From the IMG/VR virus record IMGVR_UViG_3300044530_001115, positions 1 to 64,000 of that record: DNA of 64,000 nucleotides; one strand, given 5' to 3'. The notes under the pieces are model-generated. The model made no database searches. It was not told the DNA's origin and saw only the letters and a program-made list of their open reading frames with translations. Numbering within the stretch: the stretch's first letter is position 1; every line of letters starts with the position of its first letter. The stretch is from a virus. A program made the position numbers and the translations under genes. Shown here piece after piece: positions 16,250 through 23,724 of the stretch.

Positions 16250-16260
16250 TTTAATCGTTT

Positions 16261-16275
16261 TTATTATAAATATTT
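16261..16275 (-). promoter_or_regulatory. TATTTATAATA phage-type box
   Basis: The minus strand reads ATATTTATAATAAAAAC, ending about 12 bases before the ATG at 16249. It is almost identical to the boxes at 22151-22166 and 40841-40851. Confidence 0.55.
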
Positions 16276-16325
16276 GTTTTTTCTAAATAATTCGCTAAAC
16301 ATCATTTACTTTTGTTCAACGGGGA

Positions 16326-16356
16326 CAAAGATAACACTTATTTCTTAAAACACAAA
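16326..16356 (-). promoter_or_regulatory. Bacteroidota-type promoter TTTG-N19-TATCTTTG
   Basis: On the minus strand TTTG (plus-strand 16353-16356) and TATCTTTG (16326-16333) are 19 bases apart. It lies about 77 bases upstream of the ATG at 16249, with the phage-type box in between, so this gene may have an early and a later promoter. Confidence 0.72.
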
Positions 16357-17205
16357 TTATTTTTGGTAATTCATAATAAGGAGTTCTTCCCCCATATTTT
16401 GTGCCTTACCTTTCTTCGCAGCGGCCGCCTTAGCGAACTCTTTCTTCTCCCAAACAAATTGAAGAGGTGGAAACCAAGTATGTAATTGTGGGAAATCGTA
16501 ATACGATAATGAGAACTTACCTTGAATACCTTTTAGACAATCAGCCAATCTCTCGTGGTCTTTACTATCAAAGTCGTGGTTGTTGTAATAGTTCTCTGTC
16601 TTCCAATATGGGGGGTCAGCATAAACATATGTTGATGGCCCATCATATTTTTGGATAACGTCTTGGAAGTCCATATTTTCTACGTGAGTAATCTTTAAGA
16701 AGTGTTCAACCCAATCTTTTTTAGATAACTTATCTCTGAATGTAAGGTATTTTGATTTATACTTACCTTTTAAGTCAATAAAATTACTTGTTTCAGGTTT
16801 AGACCCCGAGAATACCTGTGATAATACATAAGCGTATTTCGCAGCGATAACATAATCGTAAGCCTGTAAGTTTAAATTCTCGTCAAAAATTTCAGCTTGG
16901 AAGTTGATAAATTGTTCTTTATAGATGTCCGGTGTCGGAAACTCATTCCTTTGTTGACAAGGAATATTATTCACTTCTTCTAATAATCTTTCCGGATTAT
17001 GAAGACATTGAAATAAATTGTAGTTTAGTGGATTAAAGTCGTTGTAAACAACGTTCTTTAAGTTTGGGTACTTTGTTAAGTCCATATTAAAAAATACCCA
17101 AAACATACCTGAAAATGGTTCAATGTATGTTTCAATGTCGTTAGGTATAAATGGAACAATCCATTTACCTATTTTAGATTTACCTCCGATGTACGATAAT
17201 GCCAT
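16357..17205 (-). CDS. D12-class N6-adenine DNA methyltransferase (Dam-like)
   Basis: 282 residues from the ATG at 17205 (MALSYIGGKSKIG); an in-frame ATG at 17250 adds a hydrophobic/Lys-rich stretch without family support. YIGGKSK near the N-terminus is motif X, IEPFSGMFWVFF is the SAM-binding region, and YADPPYW (about residue 204) is the catalytic DPPY of D12-class enzymes. It methylates adenine, probably in GATC or a related site, and may protect phage DNA or mark it for packaging. No restriction gene adjoins it. The motif-I region is a variant (FSGMF for FxGxG). Confidence 0.9.
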   Translation of the reverse strand: MALSYIGGKSKIGKWIVPFIPNDIETYIEPFSGMFWVFFNMDLTKYPNLKNVVYNDFNPLNYNLFQCLHNPERLLEEVNNIPCQQRNEFPTPDIYKEQFINFQAEIFDENLNLQAYDYVIAAKYAYVLSQVFSGSKPETSNFIDLKGKYKSKYLTFRDKLSKKDWVEHFLKITHVENMDFQDVIQKYDGPSTYVYADPPYWKTENYYNNHDFDSKDHERLADCLKGIQGKFSLSYYDFPQLHTWFPPLQFVWEKKEFAKAAAAKKGKAQNMGEELLIMNYQK

Positions 17206-17298
17206 AATTTTCTTTTTTTTAAGTATAAGAAATAAAAAGTTAAAAAGCAAGTTTCTCTTTCAAAAATTTTTTATTATATTTATTTAAAATATATTACT

Positions 17299-17502
17299 AT
17301 GGAACAACTTGAAGGACAAATTATCGAAGAAAAGGATATTATTTACGACATCACTGAACAACCTAAAAAAGAATGTAAAACATGTAAACGTAAGTCATTA
17401 TCTAAATCACATTGGGTTATGGTGATTATATCAACATATGTTTTATTCTCATCAATTTATGGCACAATCAAATTAGTAAAAGAACTAATTAATCTTTTCT
17501 AA
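17299..17502 (+). CDS. Small C-tail-anchored membrane protein
   Basis: 67 residues: an acidic N-terminus, a CKTCKRK motif (residues 26-32) and a single hydrophobic segment at about 39-58, giving a cytosolic domain with a C-terminal anchor. No family recognised. It overlaps the DnaJ gene tail-to-tail by 4 bases. The 93-base gap upstream is A+T rich and holds a weak TATTTATTT box around 17276-17284. Confidence 0.72.
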   Translation: MEQLEGQIIEEKDIIYDITEQPKKECKTCKRKSLSKSHWVMVIISTYVLFSSIYGTIKLVKELINLF

Positions 17503-18416
17503 TTACGTTTAAATTTAACGTGTAGCTTAACGAATAAATCACCCGTATTATGAAACCCTTTTGATTTTACTCGAAGGGGTTTTTCTGTATCAAATTCTTC
17601 AGGTAATTTTATAGACATTGTACCTTTTGGGTGTTTAATATCTAACTTTTCATTTCTAATAGTATCTAAATTAAAATACGCATTATATATCAAATCATCA
17701 CCTGATTTTTCAAAATTATCTTCAGGAGTTACTTTAACTTTAATTACTAGATTTCCATAAACACCATTCACATAGTCACCTTTACCTTGCAATTTCAAAA
17801 ATTGACCCTCATCTATTCCGTGAGGAAGTTTAATTGTTATTGTCTCAGGTTTAGTAGTGGTTGTTTCTCCATTACACGAACCACAAACCGTTTTATATGA
17901 AAATCCTTTACCACCACATGAATTACAAGTTTGTCTCACAAGTTGGACAAATAACCCTGAACCAACTCTTTGTGTAATAAACCCTTCCCCACCACAAGAG
18001 TTACAATTTATTCTTTCACCACCATTACCATTACACGGTTCACATTTATGTTTTCTATTATACGTAAAACTTTTTTCTGAACCATTATAAGATTGTATTG
18101 CACCAACGGTAACTTCAATAATTTTATCAGGAGCCGCCCTTCTTCTTTGTTGGTAAAAACCATTTTGAAACATATCCTCAAAAGGATTAAACCCTCCACC
18201 ACCCATATTAGAAAATGGGTTACTTCTTTGGTTATCGTATTGTTTTCGTTTACTTTCGTCACCTACCGTATCATAAGCTTGTGATATTTTTTTAAAAGTA
18301 TCTTCATTACCACCTTTGTCCGGATGATGTTCTACCGCTAATTTACGATATGCTTTCTTAATCTCATCTTGAGTTGCGTTTTCATTCACACCTAGTGTTT
18401 GATAAAAATTCTCCAT
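17499..18416 (-). CDS. dnaJ: DnaJ (Hsp40) co-chaperone, type I
   Basis: 305 residues. J domain at 1-62 with the HPD triad at 31-33, a Gly/Phe-rich stretch (65-88), and a zinc region with four CxxC pairs at C125/C128, C138/C141, C164/C167 and C178/C181, three of them in the full CxxCxGxG form. The C-terminal substrate-binding domain is present but shorter than in bacterial DnaJ (usually ~370 residues). It should stimulate host DnaK ATPase and deliver substrates, probably for folding of the very long fibre proteins. A cellular-type DnaJ is uncommon in phages; acquisition from a host is likely. Confidence 0.93.
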   Translation of the reverse strand: MENFYQTLGVNENATQDEIKKAYRKLAVEHHPDKGGNEDTFKKISQAYDTVGDESKRKQYDNQRSNPFSNMGGGGFNPFEDMFQNGFYQQRRRAAPDKIIEVTVGAIQSYNGSEKSFTYNRKHKCEPCNGNGGERINCNSCGGEGFITQRVGSGLFVQLVRQTCNSCGGKGFSYKTVCGSCNGETTTTKPETITIKLPHGIDEGQFLKLQGKGDYVNGVYGNLVIKVKVTPEDNFEKSGDDLIYNAYFNLDTIRNEKLDIKHPKGTMSIKLPEEFDTEKPLRVKSKGFHNTGDLFVKLHVKFKRN

Positions 18417-18471
18417 ACTTATTTACTTATATTTAATATAAAACTAACTTATTTATTAATACACACCAAAT

Positions 18472-19113
18472 ATGAACTATCAGATAGTATTGTTTAAAAA
18501 TAAAACAAAAAAGAAAATAATCAAGAAATTTATGACCCATAAAAGGGCAAATAATTATTTTGATTCACTTATGGATGAAAGTGATTTAGTTATATTTGAT
18601 AAAAAATATGAAAATGGTGTGGAGTGTAGTTATGAATTAGCGTTATTAGAAAAAACTTCGGGGACTTTTTTACCTATATTTTTAAAAGACGAATACGGGA
18701 GAAAAGTTAAAGTAAATTTAGATGACGATAACTTTACAATCTTAAAAATAATGAAATTTAAGATTGAAGAGTCGTTTTTAGATTATTCAAAAAATCAAAA
18801 AATAGGGTTAGGTGAATTATTAAAAACTTATTTAAAAGAAGACGGACTTAAATTAATATCTAAATTAAACAATAAAATCATCATTCAAAATGATGATAAA
18901 TTTAATTTATTAACATTTAAAAATGATGATGATAGTTTAAGATTTATTGATAATGTATCGGAACACTTTATAAATGAAAAACGATACGATTGTATGTTTG
19001 TTAAAGATTATAGCACTTCACAAAGAAAATACCTATATAATCTATTAGAAGAAAACGGGTTTCCTAAACATTATTTAATTAGACATTCGACGACTCATCC
19101 AACAAAAACATAA
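18472..19113 (+). CDS. Conserved-looking phage protein of unknown function
   Basis: 213 residues, lysine-rich, starting MNYQIVLFKNKTKKKIIKKF. Middle and end contain KLNNKIIIQNDD, DCMFVKDYSTSQRKYLY and a terminal RHSTTH. No catalytic motif recognised. It is a lone plus-strand gene, divergent from DnaJ across a 55-base A+T-rich gap, and its 3' end overlaps the minus-strand gene 19079-19315 by 35 bases, an unusually long convergent overlap. Confidence 0.8.
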   Translation: MNYQIVLFKNKTKKKIIKKFMTHKRANNYFDSLMDESDLVIFDKKYENGVECSYELALLEKTSGTFLPIFLKDEYGRKVKVNLDDDNFTILKIMKFKIEESFLDYSKNQKIGLGELLKTYLKEDGLKLISKLNNKIIIQNDDKFNLLTFKNDDDSLRFIDNVSEHFINEKRYDCMFVKDYSTSQRKYLYNLLEENGFPKHYLIRHSTTHPTKT

Positions 19114-19315
19114 TATCATTACCCGACATTTCTATTTTAAATTGTTTAAAAGATTTGTCGATTTCTCTAAAGTTTCCTTGAACTTTTTTAAATTCAGTTT
19201 CTTTTAATTCAAATGCTAATAACATTTTTCCATCAGGAAATAATTCATCTGCAGCGTCAACAATCATTGCCAACTTTTCAATTATCCCATCAATACTTTT
19301 TTGATTCTCTGCCAT
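19079..19315 (-). CDS. Small helical protein of unknown function
   Basis: 78 residues, soluble, predicted helical with a central ELKETEFKKV stretch and an acidic C-terminus. It overlaps 19282-19476 by 34 bases and the convergent gene 18472-19113 by 35. No family recognised. Translation is supported by its position in the tightly overlapped run 19079-20231. Confidence 0.68.
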   Translation of the reverse strand: MAENQKSIDGIIEKLAMIVDAADELFPDGKMLLAFELKETEFKKVQGNFREIDKSFKQFKIEMSGNDIMFLLDESSNV

Positions 19316-19476
19316 AATGTCAATTTTTCCGGAGGTTTTGGAAGAATATCTTCCTTTTTTAATTTTTTAATATTATCAATTAATTTTGACTTTTCTTGGT
19401 CAAGAATAATTTTATCTTTAATTATCTCGTTCTGCAACCACTCTAGTTGTTGTAAGCTCTTCTTCATTATCGTCAA
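19282..19476 (-). CDS. Small coiled-coil protein
   Basis: 64 residues (or 61 from MKKSLQQ). A lysine-rich coiled coil (about 5-42) is followed by PKPPEKLTLWQRIKKVLMG. The end LWQRIKKVLMG looks like an amphipathic membrane- or partner-binding tail. It overlaps 19418-19864 by 59 bases in another frame. Function unknown. Confidence 0.65.
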   Translation of the reverse strand: MTIMKKSLQQLEWLQNEIIKDKIILDQEKSKLIDNIKKLKKEDILPKPPEKLTLWQRIKKVLMG

Positions 19477-19864
19477 GTTTTAATTTACTTAATGTTTTAG
19501 ATTTTAAATCAAATTTTAAATTCTGTAAACTTTCTAAATTTTGTTTTTCAAAAATAGATTTTAACTCATCAACTTTATTTTGAAATAATCTATCTTTTTC
19601 TTCTCTCTCAAGATTATATTTTATAATGTTTTGTAAATTTTCAGTTACTTGTTCTACATCACTTTCATTAATTTCCGCAACAAAAGAAAATGTACGGTTA
19701 CCAGCTATTTTATTTTCCTGTTCCATTACTTTATCTTCTTGGACATATTTTTTAGGTAGTTTCCATGATGTTGGGAAACTAATATCAAACGATAAATATT
19801 TTTCAATCTTTCTTACTGATTGAATATACGGTAATAATTCCGAAAATTCTTTATACAAACTCAT
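19418..19864 (-). CDS. Coiled-coil protein of unknown function
   Basis: 148 residues. The N-terminal 50 residues are compact with aromatic strands (YLSFDISFPTSWKLPKKY); residues 75-130 form an acidic/basic coiled coil. No cysteines. It is two bases downstream of the membrane gene 19867-20055 and may form a complex with it. Confidence 0.72.
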   Translation of the reverse strand: MSLYKEFSELLPYIQSVRKIEKYLSFDISFPTSWKLPKKYVQEDKVMEQENKIAGNRTFSFVAEINESDVEQVTENLQNIIKYNLEREEKDRLFQNKVDELKSIFEKQNLESLQNLKFDLKSKTLSKLKLDDNEEELTTTRVVAERDN

Positions 19865-19866
19865 AA

Positions 19867-20055
19867 TTAATTTTTAATAATGTAGGTTAAACAATATGAT
19901 ATTGCTAATCCAAGATAAATAAGTTCCCCTCTATTCCATTGGAATCTCTTTGGTGGGTTTGAGAACAGGGAACTTACCAATCTAGTAACCGTTCTAAACA
20001 CGGTTAGAACTGAAAAGATAAATACAAATAAAAAAATTGTATCAGTACTATCCAT
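19867..20055 (-). CDS. Small membrane protein, two predicted helices
   Basis: 62 residues with hydrophobic segments at about 6-24 and 45-60 around a basic loop containing NPPKRFQWNRG. Topology is consistent with a holin-like hairpin, but the amidase is about 4 kb away. The start overlaps the stop of the histone-like gene by one base (TAATG). Confidence 0.75.
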   Translation of the reverse strand: MDSTDTIFLFVFIFSVLTVFRTVTRLVSSLFSNPPKRFQWNRGELIYLGLAISYCLTYIIKN

Positions 20056-20231
20056 TACTCTTCTTTTTTTCTTTCAGATAAAATCTCTTTTCTTAAACTA
20101 TCTAATAATTTTTTCAAATCTTGTGCAGATTTTCTTGCTCTTGTTCCAGCACTTTTATTACCTCCAAAAAATTTTGAAGTATCAACAGATAACTCTTCGG
20201 TTAAAGATTTAATTTGTTCTAATGTTTCCAT
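20055..20231 (-). CDS. Histone H1-like (Hc1-type) DNA-binding protein
   Basis: 58 residues: an N-terminal helix (LEQIKSLTEEL), then KFFGGNKSAGTRARKSAQDLKKLL and a basic helical C-terminus ending RKKEE. This matches the short Bacteroidota Hc1-like histone H1 proteins, which carry F-GKGNKAAGTRVRKAMQDLK followed by a charged helix. They bind DNA without strong sequence preference and compact it. Here it could condense phage DNA, compete with host nucleoid proteins or assist packaging. The start at 20231 is the only reasonable ATG. The neighbours downstream are small coiled-coil and membrane genes. Confidence 0.85.
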   Translation of the reverse strand: METLEQIKSLTEELSVDTSKFFGGNKSAGTRARKSAQDLKKLLDSLRKEILSERKKEE

Positions 20232-20313
20232 TTCAAATTGTGTTAATTAATTTATTTTTAATACTTATAAAATAATTTTTTTTATCCTATAGTAAACACT
20301 ATAAAGGATTTTT

Positions 20314-20781
20314 TTATTTTTTAAGATTTTTGTCTAATATTTTATAAATGGTTAAAACCATATCTAAATCTGATTTTGTAAAAGTTTTTTTGGTGTTAAA
20401 TAGGTCTGTAAAAAAACTATTAATAGAGTTTTTAACTTTATCTTCAACTTGAAGATAAAATATTTCACTAAAGAATGAATAAAAATAATCGAAATGGTCA
20501 CCTCTCTTATTGAAGTTAATATTTTCTTTACCAAAATTATCTATAACCTTCATCCAACACCATTCAAAGTGTTTTAAATTATCATCATCCGTTAATTTAA
20601 TTTTAGTTTCGGTAGACACATCATCTTGACCTAAATAAGTATCGTAGATTAAAATATATAATGTATGGCAGAAATCAGAATATAATTCCATTTTTTCAGA
20701 AATTATATTATTCATCTTAAACCAAATATCAATATCTTCAGGTTTTAAGGGTTTCGTTATGTAGTTAAAAAAATTCTCCAT
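20314..20781 (-). CDS. Helical protein of unknown function whose start lies in a terminator hairpin
   Basis: 155 residues, soluble, acidic-basic mixed and mostly helical, with aromatic-rich segments (HFDYFYSFFSEIFYL). No family recognised. Its ATG (20779-20781) lies in the 3' arm of the hairpin 20774-20801, and its second to fifth codons make up the T-run, so transcription reaching this gene must read through a terminator, or translation could be blocked by the stem. The 82 bases between this gene and the histone gene hold only an A+T-rich imperfect hairpin. Confidence 0.78.
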   Translation of the reverse strand: MENFFNYITKPLKPEDIDIWFKMNNIISEKMELYSDFCHTLYILIYDTYLGQDDVSTETKIKLTDDDNLKHFEWCWMKVIDNFGKENINFNKRGDHFDYFYSFFSEIFYLQVEDKVKNSINSFFTDLFNTKKTFTKSDLDMVLTIYKILDKNLKK

Positions 20782-20801
20782 AGATGTTTGTCTATGGAGA
20801 A
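20767..20801 (-). terminator. Intrinsic terminator overlapping a start codon
   Basis: On the minus strand TTCTCCATAGA, loop CAAACA, TCTATGGAGAA, then TTTTTTT: an 11-bp perfect stem with a 7-base T-run. The ATG of 20314-20781 is within the 3' arm. It is the terminator for 20830-22140 and may act as an attenuator for the next gene. Confidence 0.8.
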
Positions 20802-20829
20802 AATATAATTGATATAATTTGTTTGTAAA

Positions 20830-22140
20830 TTATTGAGTTTTTTGATTGTAACCGATTAAAGATTTCATTCTATCAAACTCCTCATTAATTTGTTTTGTTT
20901 TTTTATCGTTAACCGATTCTAATTTAGCCATAATATCACTTCCTTTATCTTCACCTGATTTATCATTGATAACCGGTTGAGGTGCTTTGTTATACGCTTT
21001 TCTTTTAAGTTTACCTAATAAATTATCTTTTCTAATTTTATTACGTTTTTTATTAACATCAGATTCACCAGTATTTGCCCAATCAGGGTTGTTACCTGTT
21101 TTTGAAGAACCTTCTATGTTATTAGTTACCCACTCTTCGTTAGGTTCAATACCATCATAATCTAAATTCTCTAAAGCCGCTGCAGTAAAGTTATCAATAT
21201 AATCTTCCACCGCTCCTGACGGAACATATGCCTTTTTACTCATTTTAGCTAATTCCCCATTTCCTTTAGGAAAAATTTTTGGATTTGTATCATATTCAGC
21301 TTTAGAACCATCTTTCAAATAATCTTTCATTTTTTGAGCAACAGCTTTAAGGTTATCTTCATTTTCTTTACCGTCTTTTTTATGAACTTGTTTGTATTTT
21401 TCTAATCCCGGAGCACTTCCAATAGTTTTTAAGTTATTTTTTTCAGCCGGGTCTTTAACATTTGTGGTTTTTTGTTCTAAAACAATTCTTTCAATTAAAT
21501 TAACTAACTCTCTTTCATTCATTCTAACTGATTCTTTAACCGGGTATTTTTTACCATCAACTTCAAAAGAATCTTTACCACTTTTTTTAGCATCTGATAA
21601 AGCTCCTGAAAACGCATTACCTTCTTCAGTTTCTTGTTCCTCCATACCATGTCTATCTTTAAATTTCATGCTATTTCCTTTTTTCTCTTTACGTAAAAGT
21701 TTAAAGTCCTCCGAATCAATTTTATTGTTTTTGTTTTTATCTAATTTTCTTTGACGACCTTTCAATCCCTCATTCATTGAGTCACCACAAAATTGTTTTG
21801 TTCTATCATCTTCCGGACCAAATTTATCCATATGATATTTACAAGATTCTTCATTTTCTATATTTGTCTCTGTTTCAATATCTTCTTCTTCTTGAACGTA
21901 ATCAAACTCATCTTTGTTATTAATGTCTTCAACATCATAAATACCTTCTTCCATCATATTATACCCACATTCCATACATTCACCTTCATTCATATTACTA
22001 CCACACTGTTCACAAACTTCAGAGTTTTCTTTAATAGATGATTTAATTTTAGATACTAAAGTTTCTGCCTTTTCACCTAAATTTTCTTTCAATACTTTAG
22101 AAATCATTTTTTCTAAATAAGTTATAGTTAATTTTCTCAT
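20830..22140 (-). CDS. Candidate virion protein with zinc ribbon and EF-hand-like motif
   Basis: 436 residues, lysine and glutamate rich. The N-terminus (KLTITYLEKMISKVLKEN, residues 3-20) is the shared leader, and a second copy (VRMNERELVNLIERIVLEQ) occurs internally near residue 220. A zinc-ribbon-like CEQCGSNMNEGECMECGYNM lies at about 41-60. DKNKNNKIDSEDFKLL (about 134-149) is a good calcium-binding EF-hand or dockerin-type loop. Much of the rest is low-complexity and probably disordered. Two leader copies could mean it is cleaved twice by a prohead protease; a packaged internal protein is my best inference. Confidence 0.82.
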   Translation of the reverse strand: MRKLTITYLEKMISKVLKENLGEKAETLVSKIKSSIKENSEVCEQCGSNMNEGECMECGYNMMEEGIYDVEDINNKDEFDYVQEEEDIETETNIENEESCKYHMDKFGPEDDRTKQFCGDSMNEGLKGRQRKLDKNKNNKIDSEDFKLLRKEKKGNSMKFKDRHGMEEQETEEGNAFSGALSDAKKSGKDSFEVDGKKYPVKESVRMNERELVNLIERIVLEQKTTNVKDPAEKNNLKTIGSAPGLEKYKQVHKKDGKENEDNLKAVAQKMKDYLKDGSKAEYDTNPKIFPKGNGELAKMSKKAYVPSGAVEDYIDNFTAAALENLDYDGIEPNEEWVTNNIEGSSKTGNNPDWANTGESDVNKKRNKIRKDNLLGKLKRKAYNKAPQPVINDKSGEDKGSDIMAKLESVNDKKTKQINEEFDRMKSLIGYNQKTQ

Positions 22141-22150
22141 TGTTGTTTTT

Positions 22151-22166
22151 TTATTATAAATATATT
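22151..22166 (-). promoter_or_regulatory. TATTTATAATA phage-type box
   Basis: The minus strand reads AATATATTTATAATAA, ending 10 bases before the ATG at 22140; same core and downstream A-run as 16261-16275. Confidence 0.55.
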
Positions 22167-22177
22167 AGTTTTTTACT

Positions 22178-23011
22178 TTATTTATTTGATTTTAATTTTT
22201 CGTACTCATATGAAATAATTGATTTGATTACATTCTCACTAATATTGTGTTTTTCACTAATATTTTTAATAGCTTTCTTAACCGTCTCATTCTCATATAT
22301 CTTAAGGGCTTTAATATCACCTTGATTACAATATGGGAATTTTTTACATTTTTTCTTAACTTGAACAAATTTACCTCCAGGTATTTGAGGTTTAGATTTT
22401 CCCATCCAATCTTTTTTATTTGTTGATTTAGCCCAAGCTGCCGTCGTTGAATATTGTCCTGATGACCCTGAACCTGTAGCTTCAGTTGCTTCAACTTTTT
22501 TTGTGTCTTTATCTAATCTAGTACCTTTGTTAAGTTTTTTTCTTAATTCAGGAATCATGTCTTCAATATCAAGATATTTCTTTTTATTATCCTTTTCTTT
22601 TTCTTCACCCTCTTTTACACAATTAGGTACCATCTTACCATTTTTCTTTTTCCCACCGACTTCTTTATATCCTTTCCAACAAGCCTCTTCCATCTCTTTT
22701 TTAGTTGTTGAGAATAATGGAGCGGAAAATCCGCCAGCAGAACCTGAACCCGTTGATTCATCAGTTTCAGTTTTTTTATTTTTTCCTTGACAATGAGCTT
22801 TTTGTGAGAAACCTTTAGGATTTTTACAATCTATACTGTCTTTATATTTTTTTGACCATTTCTCATCAATTTCATTTTCTTCACCTAATGAATTTTTAAA
22901 ATCGTTAACCGCCATCATTCCTTCAATACCTTTACTATATACTCCGGCTTTACTCATTTCATCATCAACTTTATTTAATAAGTCGGCTGCCATACTTTCT
23001 TTAGTTTTCAT
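22178..23011 (-). CDS. Lysine-rich protein with Cys motifs, candidate virion protein
   Basis: 277 residues. Short conserved-looking cysteine blocks are separated by low-complexity linkers: CKNPKGFSQKAHCQGK (about 75-90), ACWKGYKEVGGKKKNGKMVPNC (about 115-136), and KKCKKFPYCNQG (about 236-247). Two Gly/Ser linkers of TGSGSAGGFS / TGSGSSGQYS type precede the latter blocks. From memory such blocks recur in head-associated proteins of large marine phages. The C-terminus is helical (AIKNISEKHNISENVIKSI). The repeated Cys blocks might bind zinc. Function is not assigned. Confidence 0.8.
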   Translation of the reverse strand: MKTKESMAADLLNKVDDEMSKAGVYSKGIEGMMAVNDFKNSLGEENEIDEKWSKKYKDSIDCKNPKGFSQKAHCQGKNKKTETDESTGSGSAGGFSAPLFSTTKKEMEEACWKGYKEVGGKKKNGKMVPNCVKEGEEKEKDNKKKYLDIEDMIPELRKKLNKGTRLDKDTKKVEATEATGSGSSGQYSTTAAWAKSTNKKDWMGKSKPQIPGGKFVQVKKKCKKFPYCNQGDIKALKIYENETVKKAIKNISEKHNISENVIKSIISYEYEKLKSNK

Positions 23012-23018
23012 AATTATT

Positions 23019-23450
23019 CTATTTTGTTATAATAAGATAAGTTGATGCAAGAATTCCTGCGAAAGTACCAACTTTCCATAAGAAAGTTTTTGTTCTTTGT
23101 CCTTTTAATTCTTTATGTAAACTATTAGTTAATTCTTCAGAAACTTTTAATTGTTCGTCCTTTTTACCTAACATAAAGTTATTGTTCTTATCTTTTTCTT
23201 CAAGAAGAATTATGTGAGAATCTTTTTCTTTTTCCCTTTCTTCAGTTTTAATAAGTTTTTCTTTAGTTAATTTTAACTCAACCTCACACCCATCACCTTT
23301 TAGAATATCCTTTATCGCTAATTTAGCAACCGGAACTTTTAATCTAACTTTTGTAGTGTCACTACTAATTGTTGGTTTTGTTGTATCTGTTTGTGAAAAA
23401 CTGCTCAAGCTCGTTAGCAGTAAGAGTGTCAACACTATTAACTTTCTCAT
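23019..23450 (-). CDS. Exported coiled-coil protein with C-terminal anchor, spanin-like partner
   Basis: 143 residues. A Sec signal peptide occupies residues 1-20 (MRKLIVLTLLLLTSLSSFSQ, typical of Bacteroidota with cleavage at or near SFSQ). A charged coiled coil runs from about 58 to 118, then a hydrophobic segment at 124-140. It starts inside 23365-23724 in another frame (86-base overlap), the layout of Rz/Rz1-type nested spanin genes. It lacks a lipobox cysteine, so it is not a classical outer-membrane lipoprotein; a unimolecular or non-canonical spanin is possible. Confidence 0.75.
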   Translation of the reverse strand: MRKLIVLTLLLLTSLSSFSQTDTTKPTISSDTTKVRLKVPVAKLAIKDILKGDGCEVELKLTKEKLIKTEEREKEKDSHIILLEEKDKNNNFMLGKKDEQLKVSEELTNSLHKELKGQRTKTFLWKVGTFAGILASTYLIITK

Positions 23451-23724
23451 CTGTTTGTTTTTTAATTATTGTTATGTTATTATCTATGTGATGAATTTCT
23501 TTTGTAATTTTAACCACATTACCTTTTACTGAATCAATCTTAATATCAATTCCCTCATTAACCGCTTTAGCCGAATCAATCTCAGTTTGAATTGATTCTA
23601 TCTTTTCTTTATATGATTTAACATCTGTTTTGATTCCATTGGTTGTAAATATGTTCCAAGCCGCCAATACAATAACGATGATTAATAATATATTTTGTTT
23701 GTTGTTTGTTACAATATCTTTCAT
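23365..23724 (-). CDS. Inner-membrane anchored coiled coil, i-spanin-like
   Basis: 119 residues: short cytosolic N-terminus, hydrophobic segment at about 11-25, then a periplasmic coiled coil (about 30-105). This is the topology of Rz-type i-spanins that help fuse the membranes at lysis. It overlaps the exported partner 23019-23450 by 86 bases and the upstream gene 23724-24326 by one base. It lies two genes after the amidase, supporting a lysis cassette. Spanin sequences diverge quickly, so the assignment is by topology and context. Confidence 0.75.
   Translation of the reverse strand: MKDIVTNNKQNILLIIVIVLAAWNIFTTNGIKTDVKSYKEKIESIQTEIDSAKAVNEGIDIKIDSVKGNVVKITKEIHHIDNNITIIKKQTDEKVNSVDTLTANELEQFFTNRYNKTNN

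Noticed and set aside
20280-20308. Imperfect hairpin followed by T-run on the plus strand
   Set aside because: No plus-strand gene ends there, and on the minus strand it is followed by A rather than T; it is probably chance in A+T-rich DNA.
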